Assembly: GCA_011009095.1 (NCBI GenBank)
Contig: VTPC01090408.1
Span: forward strand, 45,700 to 109,699
Length of the DNA stretch: 64,000 bases
Origin: Ignelater luminosus
Taxonomy: Eukaryota > Arthropoda > Insecta > Coleoptera > Elateridae
Direction of reading: 5' to 3'
The translations under genes were made by a program, and so were the position numbers. The notes beneath the pieces were generated by a model. It had not been told where the DNA came from, did not search any database, and saw only the letters and a list, made by a program, of their open reading frames with translations. The number at the start of each line of letters is the position of its first letter. Position 1 is the stretch's first letter. This document shows positions 37,266 through 48,229 of this stretch, piece by piece.

Positions 37266-40200
37266 CTATACTGTAGTAACAGAAAGCAGTCCCATCACTT
37301 TGTTGCTTGGATTCGGGATAACTTTTGGACCATGAACTAACATTTCTTGCACTGTTGTAAAGTCATGATAACCTTCTTTGTGTACTCTTTTTGCTTTATG
37401 TTTCTTTGCTGTATTATCTAAATTATTAGCCATTTTCTTTGCAGAAGCAGAATGAATTTTATCAAATGGTTTTTGATAAACCAATTCACAATTTTCTTCA
37501 ATGTTTTTCGATGATAATAAAATTTCTTGCCGTTGTTTTCTTTCTCTTGATTTTTCTAAATGTTTTTTACGTTCTTCTTTTGTCCAATACTTGCCAATCT
37601 GTGAATTTCATATATTTTTAAAATTAGTATTTAAGAGTATTTATATAGTATACTACATACTTTTAATTCAGATATAGTATCATCTTCTGTTGTGAGGCCA
37701 GCTCTTTCTTCTGAAATACGAATGGCTCTATTTCTCAATATTCGGTTTCTTACTGGCCGTCGAGCTATATATCTGGTTCCATCAGATCTACGCTTCACTT
37801 TCCATTCCATTTTTGTATCCATTGTTGCAGATTCTCGTTGATTTTTATAAGTCTACAAATTATATCAAATTTCAGTAAACACGGTACAAATTTCTAAAAG
37901 CTTTGCATGTAGTAATAGAATAACTTAGCTTTTAGATGCATTAAATGGTCCAATTTTTAAATATCCAATTATAATGCATCAATATATTTAGAGATTTCTT
38001 TATATGTGATTTTATTTAATTTTGATAGATGGCGCTCAAGATTAAACAATCCTGTTATATAAAGCTAGGTTAGGACATCTTGTTTTCAAGGTCATAGCCC
38101 CAAATTTGGCGGAATAGCGTGAAATTTAAAATCTATTAAATTGAAAATAAATTGACAGTGCTGATATACTGTGAATATAAATGTTTTACATTGATTTTGG
38201 TATTACTAACATAAGAATAGTCTAAATTTCTCTGGGTCTTCTACCATCTTCATGTCAACTCAATAATGTTGGAAATGTATGTGATGTCCAATCTATTTAC
38301 AGCCCTTGAAAATAACTTAAAAATCTAAGACAATTACATATTAAACATTTATATAGTAGATATATGAAAAACTACCAGGTATATATTACGAAAAGAGATA
38401 CTTTAAAAATCCATTTCATATTTCACCAAATATTCAATATTTTATACCCACCTGTTGATTGCTGACAAACTGGTATTGACTTAAACTCGGAGCAGTAAAA
38501 CTAGTAGTTGGTTTACAAGCAATATCATTATTTTGTTGTCCTAAAGCTTGCCTAAAGAGTTGTTGTTGTAATAACATAGTTTGTTGTAAATTAGCAACAT
38601 TTGTATACATAGTATCTGACAACAAATGTGTAACTGTAAGGCCTGGACGAGTAGTGGGAGAAGAAGGGCTATTCACTTTGGAATTGGAAGCTTTGGTTTT
38701 CTTTGGTTTCAAATTGACTTGCTGTTTGCATACATCACAGTTTTCAACTGATTCTTGTGATTTTGTTGTTTCATCGACTTCTACTGGTGGGCATAATACA
38801 AGCGTTGATCTAAAAATAATTAATTTGTTTATTTAGTAAGAGAAAATTTGAAATTGTACTTTACCTGTAGGTATCTTTTTGACGTGGGTCAGCACTACAG
38901 GCAAGTTCAACAGTTAGAGGATTACTATTACATGAACCACCCGTGTTATAAGCACTGGAACTATTTTCATGTTCTTCTCCACTACTATTACTTTTCGAAG
39001 ATTTACTGCGTGTCTTTCCCTCTTTACCTTTTGCCTCCTTTGATTTTTCTTCTTTAGATGGAAGAACCCAACCAGATTCTTGTGTTTTAAGCCACTGTTC
39101 CACTATATTATCATCTTGTGGTTCATACGGACATGAATAGATTGGTTCCAATTCAGAATCTACTGATTCAGGAATGGTTTCATATATATGTTCAGGATCC
39201 GATTCTAGAGGTGCTGGTATATCTGGCAACTGTGGCGCTTTACGTTTATCACTTTTTACTAATTGTATGTTTTGCATACGTTGATCAAGTTCGGATATTT
39301 CATGACTGATCATATGCATCTGAGTACGTGTCAATGAATTTGTTAGATTTAATTGTGAATGGGGAGGTATTATTGGAGCATCACTCTTTGTGGAATGCTG
39401 ATATTCTGCTTGCTGTTGTACCAATTGTTCAATAAGACTATTTTGGTAAGCTGCACTACGACCTGATGGGGATAACATATCTGCTGGCGATTCTACATCC
39501 AAACCTTCATTGCTCTAAACATAAAAAAAATGTTAAGTGCAAATATGTACAAATACTATGTGGTCATAAATGATTGTGATTTTTAAATCATTGGGTTGGT
39601 ATACTTGAGTAATTGGCAAGTATACTCAATTTTTTGGTTAAGTTTATGCAACTGTCAAGAGATGTTTCAAGGTAAAAATAGTCGCATAACTTGCCAATAA
39701 TTTTACGAAATATAAGGGATGGATGATATAATGGTACTGTTTATTGATGAAACTTCCCATGCATTCATAGCAAAGTCTTGACTATGAAAACAGAACTAAG
39801 ACTAGAAATTGTGTAATTTTTCCTTTTTCCTATAAAATTAATACTTCATTCAGCTTTATTCGATATACACATTAAAAGTTCATGTTCATACATATTTGTT
39901 TCATAGTTTTATGCAAAGTATTTGTTAAAAGAGTAGAATAATTCTGTGAAAAAGACTTGTTTCACATTCATTATTTATTTTACTTCTATTTTTCTTGGTA
40001 GCTTATTAAATTCTTTTATAACCATATGACAAGGGTTACTTTCACAACAACCAGTTGCATGAGCAGGAAATGACCAAGTTGTGCCTACCCCTTGTGCCTT
40101 GTTTCTATTCCTTTATTTAGGTCTAATAAAAGTCAGTTTAAAATTTATTTTTATGTTTATAACTGAAGTTTTCAAGGTTAAGTATATAAAAATAACGAAA

Positions 40201-43200
40201 TATGTTGTTTAATTCCAGATTTTATAAACAATTGCTTCCAATGAGATTTGCTTTGAGAGTTTTTGCCATATTATTTATTTAGGAGGGATCTGTTATTATG
40301 ATTGAAATATCATCTGCATATTCTTATTTTAAGACGATTGCAAAAAATTAAATACAGCAATAATGAGAGGATGTTGCCTTCTAATACATCTTTCTCGATG
40401 TGTATCGTGGTTGATTTGTGCTGATGTGATGTGCTGTGATGGTCTATTATGTTATTTTTTACTTTCTTCAATTCAACAAATTGCAATACTTTACCTCATG
40501 ATTGTAGAAGCCAATATCTATTTATATGTGTTCCGGAATGTACCCCCAGCAAGTAGGTAGGTCAAAGTCACATTTTAAAATAACGTTGCTTATTAAAAAA
40601 TTTTTTCAGATTTTGATAAGTAGGTATTATCATTAGAGATTTTGAAATTATTCAATTGGAGTGGAGGTAGTCAATTAGTCATATTCTTGTCAAAGTCCAT
40701 TGAGATTATCGGCATTTTAATATACAGTCCCTGCTCACTTGCAAGATTTTGGTTTCTTGAATTTTAGAACTAATATTGATTATATTAACCAAATGTAAAT
40801 AATATTAAAAGATGGTTTTGACCTTTCTACATATTTATTGTACAAAAATAATTTATATTAATACATATACATAAACATTTTATTAAATTATTAATATTTT
40901 GTCAAACTGCCCTTGGCTTTTATTAGTGCATTCACTCTTCTGGAGATACTATTTATGCAGCTTCTTGCCATTTCTTTTAAGTTATCATTGTGATTCCAAT
41001 TACGGACTATTCTTTCTATCAACTGAACCTTGTTTGTAATATTTTCTTTGGTCAGTTCTTGTTTCAGGAGCTTCCAAACATTCTCAATTGGATTCATATC
41101 TGGTGAGTTCCAAAGTCATGGTAATAGGAGTATCCTCTGCTCTTCCAAAACTGTTTTAATTGTTTTGGCAGTATGATAAGATGCCCTGTCTTGCATAACC
41201 ATCTTACGACTACTGCCAAATCATTCGTCCATCTGCAGGATCAATTTTGTCTGCCGCATGGCTCCCTCCATGATATGTATCCTTCCCAATCCCTTCCCAC
41301 TGATGACAGATATTATCACAGATGTGGGATGCTTGACTGTCTTGACTACACAGTCCATATCGTACTTTTCCCCTGGATGTCTTCAAACAAACTGGAACCC
41401 ATCATTCATGATTTGAAATGTTGCCTGTTAAACGTGCAATAATAACACTAAAATGTCCAAATAAAATTATCTTTATTGACTTACTATCTGCCAAGCATTA
41501 ACAGGCAGGTCTTTATGCAAATAGGCCCAAGTCAATCGTTTTTTGACCATGACTGGTGTTAATTTTGGCTTGTTATCTGGCCTTTGACATTTGAAACCCA
41601 TGCTATACAGATTTCTTCGTACAGTAGCAACTGATACAGTATAAACTGCCTCCTGAAGTTTTTTTTTATTTCACAGTGGGTTGCCCTTTTGTGTGCTACA
41701 GCTAGATTTCTCAATAATTGTCGGCCCCTTAGTGTTACTATAGGTTTTTTACCACAACGGTCATTCCGAGCCGCTTCAAAGGGTTGGTTCTCTCGCAGTT
41801 TTTGGCTTAAACGCCGAACTGATGATTGAGATAATTCACATTCGTTTGCAATATCTCTTTGACTGTATTAAGTATTAGATATCAGTGCAATTACAGACGA
41901 TTTTTTATCTAAAGAAAGATCTTTACATTTGCCCATCTAAAAAAATTGCAATCGAAGAATGATCGACTGATTTCTTTGTTAAAAGATTAATAAAAATTAC
42001 AAATAACACCACTGTACAGTAACATAGATACTCACATTGAAATCACTACAGCGAATTTGGCAAAACTTCCAAGCAAAACACTTTATTTTCATTAATATTC
42101 ATGACTAGCCCCAGCTGGAAAATTGACCAGTAAATCGTCACTTTCTGAGATTTCAACGAGAACTTTACATTATCGACTGAATTATCTACCAAACTAAGTA
42201 AATTTGATTATACAATCGTCAAGGCACCTTACGTAGCCTTCCAAGGCTCGAAAACATCTTTGAATACAATCAAAAATCCCAAAAAACAAAAATCTTTGGG
42301 GTGAGTCTAATAAAGTGAGCAGGAACTGTAAAAGGCTTCTTTTTGAATTTCTTTGCTTAGTAGAAAAAGTACTCGCATTTTTTTAATTCTTCTTCTTTCT
42401 GTTCTTAGAAGTTATGAGGAAATGATCTTTTAAGATACTGAGCAAAACCAATCCCAATTAAAAAGGAATTAAAGGCAATAAAGGAAGATTCATGACAATT
42501 TCTTACATTTTTTTAAAGACGTGCGTGTTGTTTATAAAAATCTGAAAATTAATAATTCAACTCTCTACAGTAATGGACATATTCAAGAAATAAGTGTTTG
42601 TATTATATCGGATGACTCGATGAAAAATGTCTTTATACTTCACAGGAGGTGAGAGTATCAGTGCTTTTGAGAAAGAAGATTTTGAGTGATTACGGAGATA
42701 CAGCTTTATTTTTGCGCGCGCAATTCTCTCTGAACAATGTAGTGTAGTGCAACAAGAGTTTGTAGTGGTATTGAGTTTTAGAGATTTTTGATATCATGAT
42801 GCTTTCTTGTCTCTTGCTTACTAAACAGTGACATTTTTTGAATAGACTTTGTGTATGGTGTTCTGTTTTCTTTTACATTGTTATATGTATGTAGTTTTAT
42901 TTGATAACTTGTATGTCTGATATTAGAGTACATCACCATTTTATTGAGAAATTGGAATAAATATCCCTAAAGGGTAGAATTAGCAGTAGTACTTGAGATT
43001 TTAGTATCAGACTAATTATACCACTACAGTAATAATAAAATTAGTGTCCAAGAATGTTTCATTTATCTAAATCAATTTAAATGAATTCTATTCCAAGATT
43101 TTCCCATATCGTGGTTTTTATCATTTGTCTTATTCTTTTGTCATCGGGAATAGTTGCTACTACTGTCTAATTTATTTTCTTGTGATCCTTCCATTCATGT

Positions 43201-45469
43201 TTGTTGATTGATCAATTTTTGCCATATCTTTATTTTGATTTATATTGTGAAAAACTCAGTAATCTAATTATCAAGCTCGGAAATGAAGAAGCAAAATTCA
43301 GCAAGAATGACAACTATACTTTGACTTAGTAAAAAGGAAACTGTAAGTGTATACATTTGAAAATTCAAAATCTGATTAATTGTTAGTAATTCAAACCGCA
43401 ATTATTATTAAAAGAAAATTGGAGCTTCTTGTAGACGTTGATACATGTTTTTCTAGAAACTTGAAAATTTAGCCGCTTTTGTAAAAATGTCCAAACTAAA
43501 CCACCAATAAATTATTATTGTCTAAAATACTTTAAATATCATTAACAATAATTGAATAAATTTACCTGATGCATACAGCGACTAACTAGAAGCGTAACGG
43601 CCTTACGATTTTCTGCAAAAAGTGATTCTGTCTCTTCCTTGTTGGAAACGTCTTTTCCATTAACTTGCAAAATTTGATCTCCCTGGCGTAACCGGCCATC
43701 ACGATCAGCCACGCTGTGAGGTGCAATACCTTGAATGTAAACTTCTGTGTAAGTATCAACTTCCGAGCCCGAACTGTAACATACTGTCAAGCCCAATTTC
43801 TCATCGCTACTGCATTTTCTTAGGGTTACTTCCTGAAATAAAAAGAAAACAGAAAGGTTATTTCCGAGTTTATTGTTTTGAAAACACAGAAGGTACAGAC
43901 TTGTAAAAAAAGGAAATTAAAACTGTTTTTCTTAAATAGAAATTAGAGGCAGTAAATTTTGTTTTTCTTCCACTAAAGTTCGATGTTAATTAAATTCAAC
44001 AACAGATCAGATTTAGATTCAGATTACGTACATCAAGGAAAAAAAAGTGCGGAAGAAGAGAAATTTACGTCGTAGCTGCAGGGATATTTCAAGGAATGCA
44101 TCACCAAATGTAATTTATGCAATGTCTTTCATGTGTTCCAAGATTTTCATAATCCTAACATTAGGCACGTGACATTCGAGTCGCGGTTGCATTATCAATC
44201 TTTTGCCAATGCTAGGGGTATTTGATTTCCCAAGAGGTTTTACGCTGTAGTCCAAACTGTGTTGATATTCATGATGTCTAGATACGTCTATACGTGAGAT
44301 ATTACCTTAAAATTCATAGACTGATTATTTCGAATGAGTAATTCAACTCGGAGAATTCCATTCTGAGGGAGAGCGTTTTAATGAATGAAAATTCTGTAAG
44401 GCAGTTTGGATTTACCAATAGATTTATCAAATACGTGGCGATAATCGTTTAAAATTACAAAATAAATTGCCAAGTATAGCATATCCACTACGGTTGGGAT
44501 TTAAAAGAAAGTTGGAGAAATCCGAAAGAAAATTAGCAAAAAGGAACGATTTAATGTCGTTTTATTTTTATAAATCGAATAAGTCTGCCTAATACGGACA
44601 AATAAATCAACATGAGCTGCGAATTCGGAATCTGCGACACGCAATCAGTTTTATGGAAATTCGAATTTCCGAAGAGCGTTTTCATCAAACGCGAAATGAA
44701 CACAAGACCGCTTTTAATTCCACAGATCGCGCCTATCGAACCGCATAAATGCGTGCGTCCTGAGTTTTTACAGCTTCCTACAAAGCTTCGCGCGTCGCGA
44801 TACTATTGACTTGTTTGGAGAAAAGTGTCTTATAAAAACATTTTCTAAATTATCCTCTTCCCCGATTCTTTAAATAGGTACTTTGAGAAGTGCGCTGCTG
44901 ACCCGAACCTAATTTTTAACGTTTCATTTGCTTCGTATATTGATTTAACGGTAGTAACAAAATGAGAGAAACGATAAATTACTCCGTCGTTCGTTTAAAA
45001 TTTACTCGAAATTACTCTTTAGAAATAATACAGAATATCTTAAAATAATTGCACGAAAAGTTAAATCCTTAGCTGTATTGTGACACGATGCCTTTCAAAC
45101 CAGGGAAATGATAAAGAACGCAAATTTAAATTAATGGCCTGATGTTTCGGTTATATATTTGTTTTCATGGCTTAAATAATGACTTTAAAAGGCGTATTGT
45201 AATGCTATTGTATCTCTCCGAACAAAATAACTCACCTCAAAATCTATATCATGCGTAAAGCATTCGAAAGAGGGTTCTTCTACCCAACCCAATCCAGATA
45301 AATCTGTTTGTACACCAGTAGATATTAATTTTGATGAAGCGGGACGACTATCACATGCTGATGAATCCGATGATCTTCGTTTTACTTCTACTACTATTGG
45401 CTCCTGAGCACTAAGGAATGCATTAACAGCATCCTCGTAAGGAAAACTGCTTACATCAGTTCCGTTTAC
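37266..45469 (-). CDS. PDZRN3/4-like PDZ and RING-type E3 ligase, C-terminal six exons (677 aa), 5' part not in view
   Basis: Exons in transcript order are 45469-45236, 43832-43566, 39514-38865, 38809-38452, 37852-37661 and 37598-37266. All junctions are AG/GT and in phase. Exon one starts inside PDZ1 ([26 protein letters not shown]). Exon two is a complete PDZ2, with [20 protein letters not shown] and [20 protein letters not shown]. Exon three has the linker [20 protein letters not shown]. The last two exons encode [40 protein letters not shown] and the terminus SVTTV, a class I PDZ ligand. These blocks are diagnostic of vertebrate PDZRN3/PDZRN4. By family knowledge the full protein has an N-terminal RING and TRAF-type zinc fingers and acts as a ubiquitin ligase at the cell cortex and synapse (MuSK and Wnt signalling). 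Those exons are not found here. Confidence 0.9.
39515..40720. other. PDZRN intron sequence left of the Tc1 element
   Basis: AT-rich intron. A perfect 9-bp stem (GTATACTTG, 39599-39607, and CAAGTATAC, 39617-39625) with a 9-base loop is present. The frame at 40363-40560 shows no family resemblance. Confidence 0.5.
40725..42328 (-). mobile_element. Tc1 element, near full length, with terminal repeats and TA target duplication
   Basis: The ends read CAGTCCCTGCTCACTTGCAA (from 40725) and, on the other strand, CAGTTCCTGCTCACTTTATT (from 42328). Both are bordered by TA (40723-40724 and 42329-42330), giving the classic TACAGT terminus of Tc1. At 1604 bp it is the normal size for an autonomous element. 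The element lies in the PDZRN intron between the exons at 43566 and 39514, with its transposase on the same strand as the host gene. Confidence 0.92.
40891..41936 (-). pseudogene. Tc1 transposase, decayed (DD34E type)
   Basis: Start ATG at 41936. The helix-turn-helix N-terminus reads [20 protein letters not shown], a stop, then [20 protein letters not shown]. Catalytic-domain pieces follow in shifted frames: [20 protein letters not shown], then [12 protein letters not shown] with the second aspartate, and [19 protein letters not shown] with the glutamate. There are 34 residues between that aspartate and the glutamate, as in Tc1. The first catalytic aspartate region is degenerate and several stops are present. 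The span is about 348 codons, the normal length, so decay is mainly by point changes and small indels. It is inactive as written. Confidence 0.88.
42331..43560. other. PDZRN intron sequence right of the Tc1 element
   Basis: AT-rich intron with no recognised insert. A GCGCGC patch lies at about 42715. Confidence 0.5.
43835..45233. other. PDZRN intron between the PDZ1 and PDZ2 exons
   Basis: Intronic sequence. A 65-codon frame on the plus strand at 44612-44809 is locally GC-richer but has no family resemblance and no splice or polyadenylation context. Confidence 0.5.
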
Positions 45470-45474
45470 CTAGA

Positions 45475-47640
45475 ACAACGATATAAAAAGACATAGAAAG
45501 TTTTTGAAATGATACCTGGTTACATACTATGTAATAAATATTTAAAACAAGAAAGGGAAGAAATACAGACAGACGTTAGTTGTTTATAGTTTGAAAATAC
45601 CTATGATTTATTTTTAGAATTGCAATCCCTCGAATATCTTGTTTTGATTCTATAGTAAAGACAATAAACAAGCTTGGGCTCTTGCCAAGGGTGCAGAATT
45701 TAGTAGGGGTATTTTTTTATTTGTGACCATATTGTTTTTCCGTTGTTTTATTTATAGCATGACATCAAGATAGATTATTTTTATTATTACTTTAACGAAT
45801 ATCATAATTTATTACATGATATGAATATAAAAATCCACACTTTCTTTATTTGGTAAACTTCTAAAACATAAAACTCTAATATTTGTTTATAAAATAATCG
45901 CTGTTAACATTTTTATTTAACACCTATCTGTAGAGTCTTTTTAGTAGTACGAGAGAGTTTTGGCAAACCCGTTGAATTTCTAAAACGATTCCCATAAATT
46001 CTGTCAAAAATAATTTGTCGTTTCCTTAAACAGACTTTTGTTTGTTTTTATATCTTTGCCCGACGTATTTGATATTATATGTGTAACTAAAAAAGTGAAC
46101 GCTAACTATAAAGTTAATTCCAAATATCCCACCTGTTTGAGTCTTTTAACAACTGTAAATTAGCACCTGTGTAATTCAGTCGTATTTGTATTACATTATT
46201 AAAAAAAATTTTGTTGGGTAATCGAACAATAACTTTATTTATAAGCGAAAGCGTCACCCCAAAGCAACAATTCCCTGACAGCCTCAAAATAACAAAGAGG
46301 CCTTATCTTTGGCTTAAAATGGCTTTTTTTTGTAGTTCTACCTCGGGGTTTTTAGCAACATAGTTTAGATACATAAATTTACATAATTTTAACTTGCTAC
46401 TGTTTTGCAAAAAATACGTCTATAATAATTATTTTTATTACTCAGAGGTTAACTTAATTTTGTTATATTTTTTATTACTTTAAGTTTTGTGCATAGCGTT
46501 ATCACTCTTCAATGCATTTAGCTAACAAAAAAAAATATTGAGAAAACAGGTAGGTATGGTTTTTGCTCGTATGTAAATGGCTAAATGTGAAACACATCAA
46601 AATCCGATTTTAGTTTGTATCTTGTTTATTAAGCTCATGAAAGATTCACGTATTTTAATCTCAAAATCCAAGTTCGTGTTTTTGTTTTGTGGATGTTTAT
46701 AGAACATAAAAACATTATTATGCATTGTAAATATTTATCTTTGTTAGTTACAGTTATTAGGCGACGGACGGTGACGTCTGAAATAGTTTCGTTTAGTGAA
46801 ATAAATAATTTTCTAGTGTCGCAAATTTATAGCAAAGAAACTTGAAATTTCGAATCAAAAGCAAGCTTGTATGTCTTAACTTTCTTAATCTAGTCTTGAT
46901 TCGTTTTTTTTTGTTATCACCTTCAACCTGCATTATTGAAAAAAACAACAACACTAGATCTAGAAGCTGTACAGTGAGTTATCATTAGAGATAGAGAAAT
47001 TTTGTCTTTTGACCATAAGCAGAAAATCAAAATTTCTCCTTCTCATGGTGATAGTGATCTAGATTCTCTCTGTAACTCAAAAATAGTAATTGACGGGAAA
47101 ATGTAAAAACATGTCATTCTATTCATTATTTTATTTCATTATTTCGACAGAAAATAAGAAATGTTTTTAGATTTTTGTTTATAACATAAAAACAAAAAAA
47201 GATTGCCAAGTTTAGCTTCCATCAATGAATTCTGGTTGAAAAATGAGAACATTAAGCTGCAAGCGCCATCGTTATATTTCTAATAATAATGAAGATTCCC
47301 TATAAATACATTAAAAGTGGGACACACTGTATACTATACTGTATTGGTTTAAATAAGAATTCTTAACTTAGAAGGTTGGCTGGTCGTTCTTAGTTTCTAT
47401 TCTTCCATTTTCCTCTTATTGCCTTTCTATCAATGTACTTGTAGCTTTTATAAATAAAGAGTTCTGTTCTTGATATATTACAAGCAGTTGTCTGCTCGCT
47501 CGATAAGAGTACAATGGAGTTTGACCTTCTGTATTAACATTTGAAGTTTATGTAAATGTTTTGGTATTGGATCTTCGAATTTTAATTCAGAGGCGGTGGG
47601 ACCAATCTTCAGGAATTTCCTGTTGGGAGCTCATGGCTAT
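45475..47640. other. No recognised gene; probable 5' intron of the PDZRN gene
   Basis: The first visible PDZRN exon begins mid-domain at 45469, so the sequence to its right should be intron. I see no exon encoding the first half of PDZ1 here. AT-rich, with no repeat family recognised. Confidence 0.45.
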
Positions 47641-47658
47641 CTCTTGCTTGGTATCTAG

Positions 47659-48225
47659 TTGGGCGGATTACTGTCTTTAGGCATAAAAGCGATACCATCT
47701 GTTAGATATCTTTGTTGATGGTTCCTTCCGCTGATTTTACCTCACATGCAAATTGCATGCTACGCTAAGAATCTTTCAGTAAATCTTGACATGTTTTTTT
47801 GTTTATATTTATCTTCAACTTCAAATGTGTTTGTATGTACAAGTAAAGAACTCTTGTTCAGAGACTTGTTGAAAGTCAGTTTTGATGTAGGTTTCATTAT
47901 TAAAAATCTAGTTTACAGTTTTTCGCATGTGTGTTTGCTTTGTAATTCTGATCTCCAACGCTATTTCTGTACTTTAAAAACTTTTAGTCCGCTTTGTAAT
48001 TTTACCTTTTGAACACAAGATAAGATGTGACTCATTCTACTACTTACTACTTTCTTTTCTGCTCTTTTGAAACTTGGACCTTGTTTTCTACCAGAACCAA
48101 GCTTTTGGTTTATCGTCAGTCGTTTATGCAAATCAGTTAAGATATTTTCAATGGTTGATTTAGAAATTTGCCGAGTTTTTCCAATTGCCCGATATGACAT
48201 TTCTGGATTGTCAGTTCGTTTTTTA
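47659..48225 (-). mobile_element. Mariner-like transposase fragment, minus strand, internally deleted
   Basis: From about 48225 downward the minus strand reads MSYRAIGKTRQISKSTIENI, then GSGRKQGPSFKRAEKKVVSS and SGLKVFKVQK. This is the bipartite helix-turn-helix and GRPRG-like N-terminus of a mariner-family transposase. After frame changes, a KKMSKF-like segment (about 47800), an AICMCGKISGRN segment and finally AFMPKDSNPPN (about 47690-47659) appear. The last resembles the FVPKDMNPPN signature just before the third catalytic residue. The stretch between these is deleted. No terminal repeats were identified. Confidence 0.72.
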
Positions 48226-48229
48226 TTAT

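Noticed and set aside
38654-39309. Three plus-strand frames of 60-69 codons
   Set aside because: They are antisense shadows of the PDZRN exons at 38452-39514.
44612-44809. A 65-codon frame in the PDZRN intron
   Set aside because: No homology and no gene context, and it lies opposite to the host transcript.
47746-48012. An 88-codon frame on the plus strand
   Set aside because: It is the shadow of the minus-strand mariner-like transposase fragment.
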